This document shows, in pieces, positions 58,653 to 64,000 of a DNA stretch of 64,000 nucleotides (position 1 is the first letter of the stretch; every line of letters begins with the position of its first letter). The notes under the pieces were generated by a model. The model worked only from the letters and a program-made list of their open reading frames with translations, searched no databases and was not told the DNA's origin. The position numbers and the translations under genes are program-made. Source of the DNA: Chamaecyparis obtusa (Eukaryota; Streptophyta; Pinopsida; Cupressales; Cupressaceae); assembly GCA_027943335.1 (NCBI GenBank), contig BSBK01005142.1:124001-188000 (forward strand), given 5' to 3'.

Positions 58653-59080
58653 CATTCTGTTTAAGCCAAATTCCTTGATCTTGTCAAACTTCCTTGGTAT
58701 GGTAGGCCTGCTCTCTACAGTACTCTTCCTCAATCTGTGTTCAATGATAAGCATCTTATTATTCTTCCTAATTGTAGCCAGAGCTTCCTTTTCATCAAGA
58801 TTTAAATCCACTTCCCCCATCTCATCATCCTTGTCACCCTCAGCTGCCATCCTAAGCCCTTCTTACCTCTCCAGTTCTTTAAGCCTTTGCAAGATATCTG
58901 GATTAATAAAGTCTAAAACATTGTGTCCATCCATGATCTCAGGAATATCATCGTCTTTCCACTCTTCATTTGCCAAAATATACCATTTCTTCAAGCTTGC
59001 AGAGTAATCTTATTAATAAAAGAACTCTTGCCAACATTAGGGTGCCCACATATCAAAATAGTTGATGTTATTGATACTTG
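58590..59080 (-). pseudogene. NOG1 (nucleolar GTP-binding protein 1) pseudogene fragment
   Basis: NOG1 is a conserved nucleolar GTPase for 60S ribosomal subunit assembly. On the minus strand, 59060-59005 reads ILICGHPNVGKSSFINKIT, the P-loop (G1) region of NOG1. This is followed at once by a stop and then, in another frame, by the far C-terminal part: WKDDDIPEIMDGHNVLDFIN, PDILQRLKELER, a stop, then EGLRMAAEGD, KEALATIRKNNKMLIIEHRL, STVESRPTIPRKFDK and NRMGRHISSLGLDP. The rest of the GTPase domain is missing, so this is a P-loop stub joined to the C-terminus. No splice sites explain the gap. A processed or rearranged copy is likely. Family identification rests on remembered NOG1 motifs and is fairly firm. 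Confidence 0.75.
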
Positions 59081-59667
59081 TGCTCAAGGATATCGATTCA
59101 TTATTTTGAAATAGCCAAATCATTTTTATTTCAATTGCAGAGAAAAGGAGTGGGTGAAAGCTGATCGAGCGTGAGAGAAGGTATGTGATTTCTTCATCTT
59201 TGATTGGTATCTTGGATGGGCGACATCTTTTGAGCCTTTGGCATCATATTCAACCACAAATTTCAAATGCATTGCATTTTATTTGATCATGAATGCTCTC
59301 TAAAATGACCAATCATGTTTTCTATTCACTTATATTGAGCTACAACAAAACATGATTCTTTTTGGTGCTTTTTTCCCCCATATTCAGTAGATAAAAATCA
59401 TGGTGGTAGCCACTTAGCCATCCTTTTGATGTTCTAGGTATTTTACAAAGATACAGGTATGTAGATTTATCATTCAGTTGCTTGCAGTTATTGATCAAAT
59501 GCAAATATTTTGTCAAGTTGAAAGGGCAAGATATCAGTTTGGTGTTTTTAGTTTATGTTAAAAGTTGATTTGGTAAAATCCTCAGAAAATACACTACATG
59601 TTCTAAAATGTAAAGAAGTTGAATGTTAAATGTAAGATATATATCTCATCCATAGTAATCAAAAGAA

Positions 59668-59815
59668 AGGACATGAAACTAAGGAGATTTACCAATCCAA
59701 AAATATAAGTGAATAGAAAACATGATTAGTATCTTATGAATTGGTTTTTGAGGTGCACAATCTTCATCAATCTCCTTAGAAGAAGACCCCTCCTCACGAA
59801 AAATGCATTTAACAC
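59668..59815 (-). pseudogene. Acidic serine-rich exon-like segment, copy 1
   Basis: The minus strand reads EEGSSSKEIDEDCAPQKPIH and then a gt-like donor after the Lys codon (cataag/atacta here, cataag/gtacca in the other copies). A fuller version of the same piece, KPIVKQESSSSEEGSSSE, is seen on the minus strand at about 63255-63340. Similar acidic Ser/Glu tracts occur in nucleolar and chromatin proteins, but the parent gene is not identified. Confidence 0.35.
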
Positions 59816-60118
59816 AAAACACAAATTTATAAAACTGAACCAATGGCATGTTTAGAACAAAGAAATAAAATGATAATAATATTCTAAAAATTCTATTATG
59901 TGTAATACACGCCAAAGGACCAGTCCCAACAATTCTTAAACATACTTTATTCGATATGATAATAACATGCTAAACTAATAAAGGAGTTATCTACATTTAA
60001 TCTACCAATTACTAATAGATTAAGCATATTATTACTATGCTTAATATTCCATTTAAATGAATTTAACACAAAAAAAAAATTATAAAACTGAACCAATGAC
60101 ATGTTCTTCATCTGGTAC

Positions 60119-60147
60119 AAGGAAGATTTGTCTATCAAATCTTCCTT
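60119..60147. repeat. 12-bp palindrome aaggaagatttg/caaatcttcctt
   Basis: Perfect stem 60119-60130 with 60136-60147. The same stem recurs at 61380-61410 and 63537-63567, each with a short loop. Confidence 0.75.
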
Positions 60148-61489
60148 CGTGAAAGCTAAGTGCCAGAGAAGGTATGTGATTTCTTCATCTTTGATTGGTA
60201 TCTTTGACGGGAAACATCTTTTGAGCCTCTGGCATCATATTCAACCACAAATTTCAAATGCATTACATTTTATTTGATCATGAATGCTCACTGAAATGAC
60301 AACATTCTACTGGTGTCGTGCCCTAGCTCGTGCTTTATCTCTATTATTTGATGTTATTTGTGCTTGTGCTCAAGGATATCGATTCACTATTTTGAAATGT
60401 TTGGATTCATGTTTTTTGATATTACTAGCATGACCATTGTATATTAGACCTTTATTAACAATTCATCATATCAGATAAAGTATGTTTAAGAATTGTTGGG
60501 ACTAGTCCTTTGGCATACTAGATTTAATTCATAAATGGATTTAATTTTATATTGTATGTGAAATTTTGGGAGTTGCATGAGAAGTTTTAGTGTCTAAACA
60601 CTCAACTAATCCCTCTAACCGATTAGGAGTGGTTGGGGAAGTTGAGAGGAAATTTTTCAAACATTCACATTCACTTATTGAATGCTTTGGAGACTACTAG
60701 TTTGATTGTCCATGCGTTACCAGTGACTGATATTCATTAAATTACATGTTTGGAGAGGTTTGAGAGGCACTTATCATGATTTTACCCTCACAAACAGTGG
60801 CATAGACTAGTTTTACTAAGTTTCCTTTCTCTATCGCAGGGGTACAGTTAGAGGGTTCATTGAAAAAATGATCCTTTGAATGGTTACTATGAATACGAAT
60901 GATTTGATATAGCATATTGCTCATTTTACTTGAAGTTTAGAATAGCTTGTGCAAGGGTGAAAGTACTTTTGATCATTTTGGTCATGACTGTTCCTCTACA
61001 CAGTTAGGAAATGTAACTATCTAATTATTATATGTATTGTTGAATGGATTAAATGCTTTATTCTTGGTAGAAGTGAATGGAAGGAATAGTGTTGGTGTTA
61101 GGTTTCATTTATTATTGAATTCAATGGTTTCCAAGATGTGTTGAGGAGTTTCTCCTTGTTTAATGTTAATTGTTCCTACACAATCCACTCATACAACATT
61201 GAAGTTACAAAAAAGAACCAATGGCATGTTTACAACAAAGAAATAAAATGATAATAATATGCTGAAAATTATATTCTATTTAATACACGTCAAAGGACCA
61301 GTCCCAACAATTCTTAAACATACTTTATCTGATATGATGAATTGTTAATAAAGGTCTAATTTTGTAGACTGCTAGCCCGAAGGAAGATTTGACCTAGCCA
61401 AATCTTCCTTGTACCACACAAAAAACTGTGTGATGACTGTCTACTCCAACCTTAATTGTTTAAGAATTCATCATATCAGATAAAGTATG

Positions 61490-61850
61490 TTTAAGAATTG
61501 TTGGGAGTTCTATTAGACCTTTGTTGTAAACATGCCATTGGTTTAATTTTGTAAAAAAAAATTTTGTGTTAAATGCATTTTTGTGAGGAGGGGTCTTCTT
61601 CTGAGGAGATTGATGAAGATCGTGCACCTCAAAAACTAATTCATAAGGTACCAATCATGTTTTTTATTCACTTATATTTTTGGATTGGTAAATCTCCTTA
61701 GTTTCATGTCCTTTCTTTTGATTACTATGGATGAGATATATATCTTACATTTAACATTCAATTTCTTTACATTTTAGAACATGTAGTGTGCTTTCTAAGG
61801 ATTTTACCAAATTAACTTTTAACATAAACCGAAAACACCAAACTGATTTC
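61490..61850 (+). repeat. Inverted copy of the segmental repeat with exon-like piece
   Basis: Plus strand reads gaggaggggtcttcttctga then ggtaccaatc at the likely donor. This is the reverse complement of the copies at 59668, 61926 and 63174. In this copy the exon-like piece reads EEGSSSEEIDEDRAPQKL with no stop. Confidence 0.65.
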
Positions 61851-61864
61851 TTATCCTTTCAGCT

Positions 61865-62270
61865 TGACAAAAAGAGTTGAATTTTAAATGTAAGATATAT
61901 ATCTCATCCATGTAATCAAAATAAAGGACATGAAACTAAGGAGATTTACCAATCCAAAAATATAAGTGAATAGAAAACATGATTGGTACCTTATGAATTG
62001 GTTTTTGAGGTGCACGATCTTCATCAATCTACTCAGAAGAAGACCCCTCCTCACTGCTACTGCTTTCTTCTTTAACAATTGGTTTGGAAAAATGCATTTA
62101 ACATAAAAAAAAATTACAAAATTGAACCAATGGCATGTTTACAACAAAGAAATAGAATGATAATAATATGCTGACAATTCTATTCTATTTAATACATGCC
62201 AAAGGACCAATCCCAACAATTGTTAAACATACTTTACCTGATATGATGAATTGTTAGTAAAGGTCTAATT
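61865..62270 (-). repeat. Segmental repeat copy 3
   Basis: Nearly the same as 63109-63515. The exon-like piece on the minus strand carries a TAG (cttctgagtagattg), shared with the copy at 63174-63300, so those two are sister copies. Confidence 0.65.
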
Positions 62271-63029
62271 CACATTTGTTGATATTACTGGCATGTTTAA
62301 TGACATCATTGTATATTGCTGAGATGCTCTCTGAAATGACCGAATTCTACTGGTGTCATTCCCTAGCCCGTGCTTTATCTCCATTATTTGATGTTATTGG
62401 TGCTTGTGCTCAAGGATATCAATTCATTATTTTGAAATGTTGACTGTGGTTATCAAATGGATAGCCGATGAGCTTCTAGCTAGGTGCCATTTGTATTGAT
62501 AGCTTAGGGTATCAAATGTATTATATCATTGATAGTTGAGACTTTGTTAAAAGGAAATAGGACAAAGAATGATTTTGATTTATTTTCTCTATTTTGATCC
62601 CTAAGTGGCTTACAACCCTAGAGAAGTCCATGCAAATTTACAAATGTAGTTGCAGGATACATAGAAGCCGATAATTCACAAGATATCCATGCATCCAATT
62701 TGAATAGAAATTAATACAAATAAATAGGGTCCTCCAATGGACTAATCATTCGAACCTTGACTGTCCCCTCAACCAGTGACCCTTCAAAACTAGGTTATCA
62801 TGCAATCAGTTAGTGATCCTTCATTCTCCTGGTCTGCCCTGCATCCAAACATATTATAAATACATAATACAATGATAACAAGTCTTTCACAATCCCCCTT
62901 CCCTCAAGGAACACTATCAACCATCCCTTCCAAATAGCATTTCACTGTTGTATGAGTGGATTGTGCAAGAACAGTTAACATTAAACAAGGAGCAAACTCC
63001 TCAATACATCTTGGAAACCATTGAAAGGG

Positions 63030-63515
63030 AAAGAAATTAGTTTGGTGTTTTCAGTTTATGTTAAAAGTTGATTTGGTAAAATCCTCAGGAAACACACTAC
63101 ATGTTCTAAAATGTAAAGAAGTTGAATGTTAAATGTAAGATATATATCTCATCCATAGTAATCAAAAGAAAGGACATGAAACTAAGGAGAATTACCAATC
63201 CAAAAATATAAGTGAATAGAAAACATGATTGGTACCTTATGAATTGGTTTTTGAGGTGCACGATCTTCATCAATCTACTCAGAAGAAGACCCCTCCTCAC
63301 TACTACTGCTTTCTTGTTTAACAATTGGTTTGGGAAAAATGCATTTAACACAAAAAAAAAATTACAAAATTGAACCAATGGCATGTTTACAAAAAAGAAA
63401 TAGAATGATAATAATATGCTAAAAATTCTATTTTGTTTAATACATGCCAAAGGACCAGTCCCAACAATTCTTAAACATACTTTATCTAATATGATGAATT
63501 GTTAATAAAGGTTTA
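63030..63515 (-). repeat. Segmental repeat copy 4
   Basis: Sister of copy 3 with the same nonsense codon; it extends further left (agtttggtgttttcagttta), as does copy 1 at 59537. Confidence 0.65.
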
Positions 63516-64000
63516 ATTTTGTAGACTGCTAGCACGAAGGAAGATTTGACCTAGCCAAATCTTCCTTGTACCACACAAAAACCTGTGTGACGACTATGAC
63601 TACTCCAACCTTAATTGTTTAAGAATTCATCATATCAGATAAAGTATGTTTAAGAATTGTTGGGAGTTCTATTAGAGCTTTGTTGTAAACATGTCATTGG
63701 TTCAGTTTTGTAATATTTTTTTTGTGTGTTAACTTCATTTAAATGGAACATTAATCATAGTAATAATATGCTTAATCTATTAGTAATTGGTAGATTAAAT
63801 GCAGATAACACCTTTGTCAGTTTAGCATGTTATTATAAGATACTAAAGAAGACCTTCTATTTATCAAACAAATCTTCACTATACCCCAATATAAAGACAA
63901 TGAAGATTGACCTCATGCCCCACAATAAAGAGCATTGTAATAAGAATAAGATATAATATTGTGTTAGAATAAACTTTGAACAAAGACATGTAATGCTTAT

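Larger units (their letters stand above)
59110..64000. repeat. Block of direct and inverted segmental repeats
   Basis: A segment of about 350-480 bp occurs at 59530-59962, 61865-62270 and 63030-63515 in one orientation and at 61490-61850 in the other. Another segment (gaaggtatgtgatttcttca...catgaatgctc) is repeated at 59170-59330 and 60166-60300. The phrase tgcttgtgctcaaggatatc occurs near 59080, 60362 and 62400. An inverted pair links 59955-60060 with 63735-63845. No intact gene lies in the block. Confidence 0.7.

Overview
The window reads as plant nuclear DNA from a large, repeat-rich genome. It is AT-rich, has GT-AG introns, LTR retrotransposons primed by initiator tRNA-Met, a PIF/Harbinger DNA transposon, and many decayed repeats. 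Several old LTR and gag remnants have a conifer-like feel, but that is an inference and the species cannot be fixed from the sequence. I see no complete single-copy host gene.

Layout. 1-8855 is AT-rich intergenic DNA with a purine tract. 8856-9261 and 19228-19700 are two halves of a decayed coiled-coil gene, split by a 9,960-bp PIF/Harbinger element (9265-19224) with 15-bp terminal inverted repeats (TIRs) and a TAA target duplication. That element carries a DDE transposase with three nonsense codons, a Myb/SANT-like gene with three nonsense codons, and a third two-exon gene (18152-18586). The third gene is intact: a 118-residue GRF-type zinc finger protein with a C-terminal hydrophobic segment. 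It is the only complete coding unit I can support.

21460-36632 is a composite Ty3/gypsy chromovirus-like element, LTR-internal-LTR-internal-LTR, bounded by one CACTG target duplication. Its first internal region contains an in-frame 3,318-bp tandem duplication, so two sets of protease, RT, RNase H and integrase domains lie in one frame. 36801-42072 is a degenerate Ty1/copia element with 325-333-bp LTRs.

42546-57000 is older repeat debris: LTR-like segments, a long diverged tandem array (43985-45690), an unrecognised coding-like segment (45930-46568), and a gypsy gag-protease pseudogene broken by an LTR-like insertion. 56964-58652 holds several long hairpins. A minus-strand pseudogene fragment of the nucleolar GTPase NOG1 lies at about 58590-59080. 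59110-64000 is a block of direct and inverted copies of a roughly 400-bp segment that includes an acidic serine-rich, exon-like piece.

Working together: the Harbinger genes would be the transposition module (transposase plus Myb-like partner), with the GRF protein as a candidate accessory factor. Both known partners are broken here, so the element should be immobile unless helped in trans. The retroelement copies also carry nonsense codons. Where copies can be compared inside the window these are mostly C-to-T or G-to-A changes, as expected from decay of methylated cytosine.
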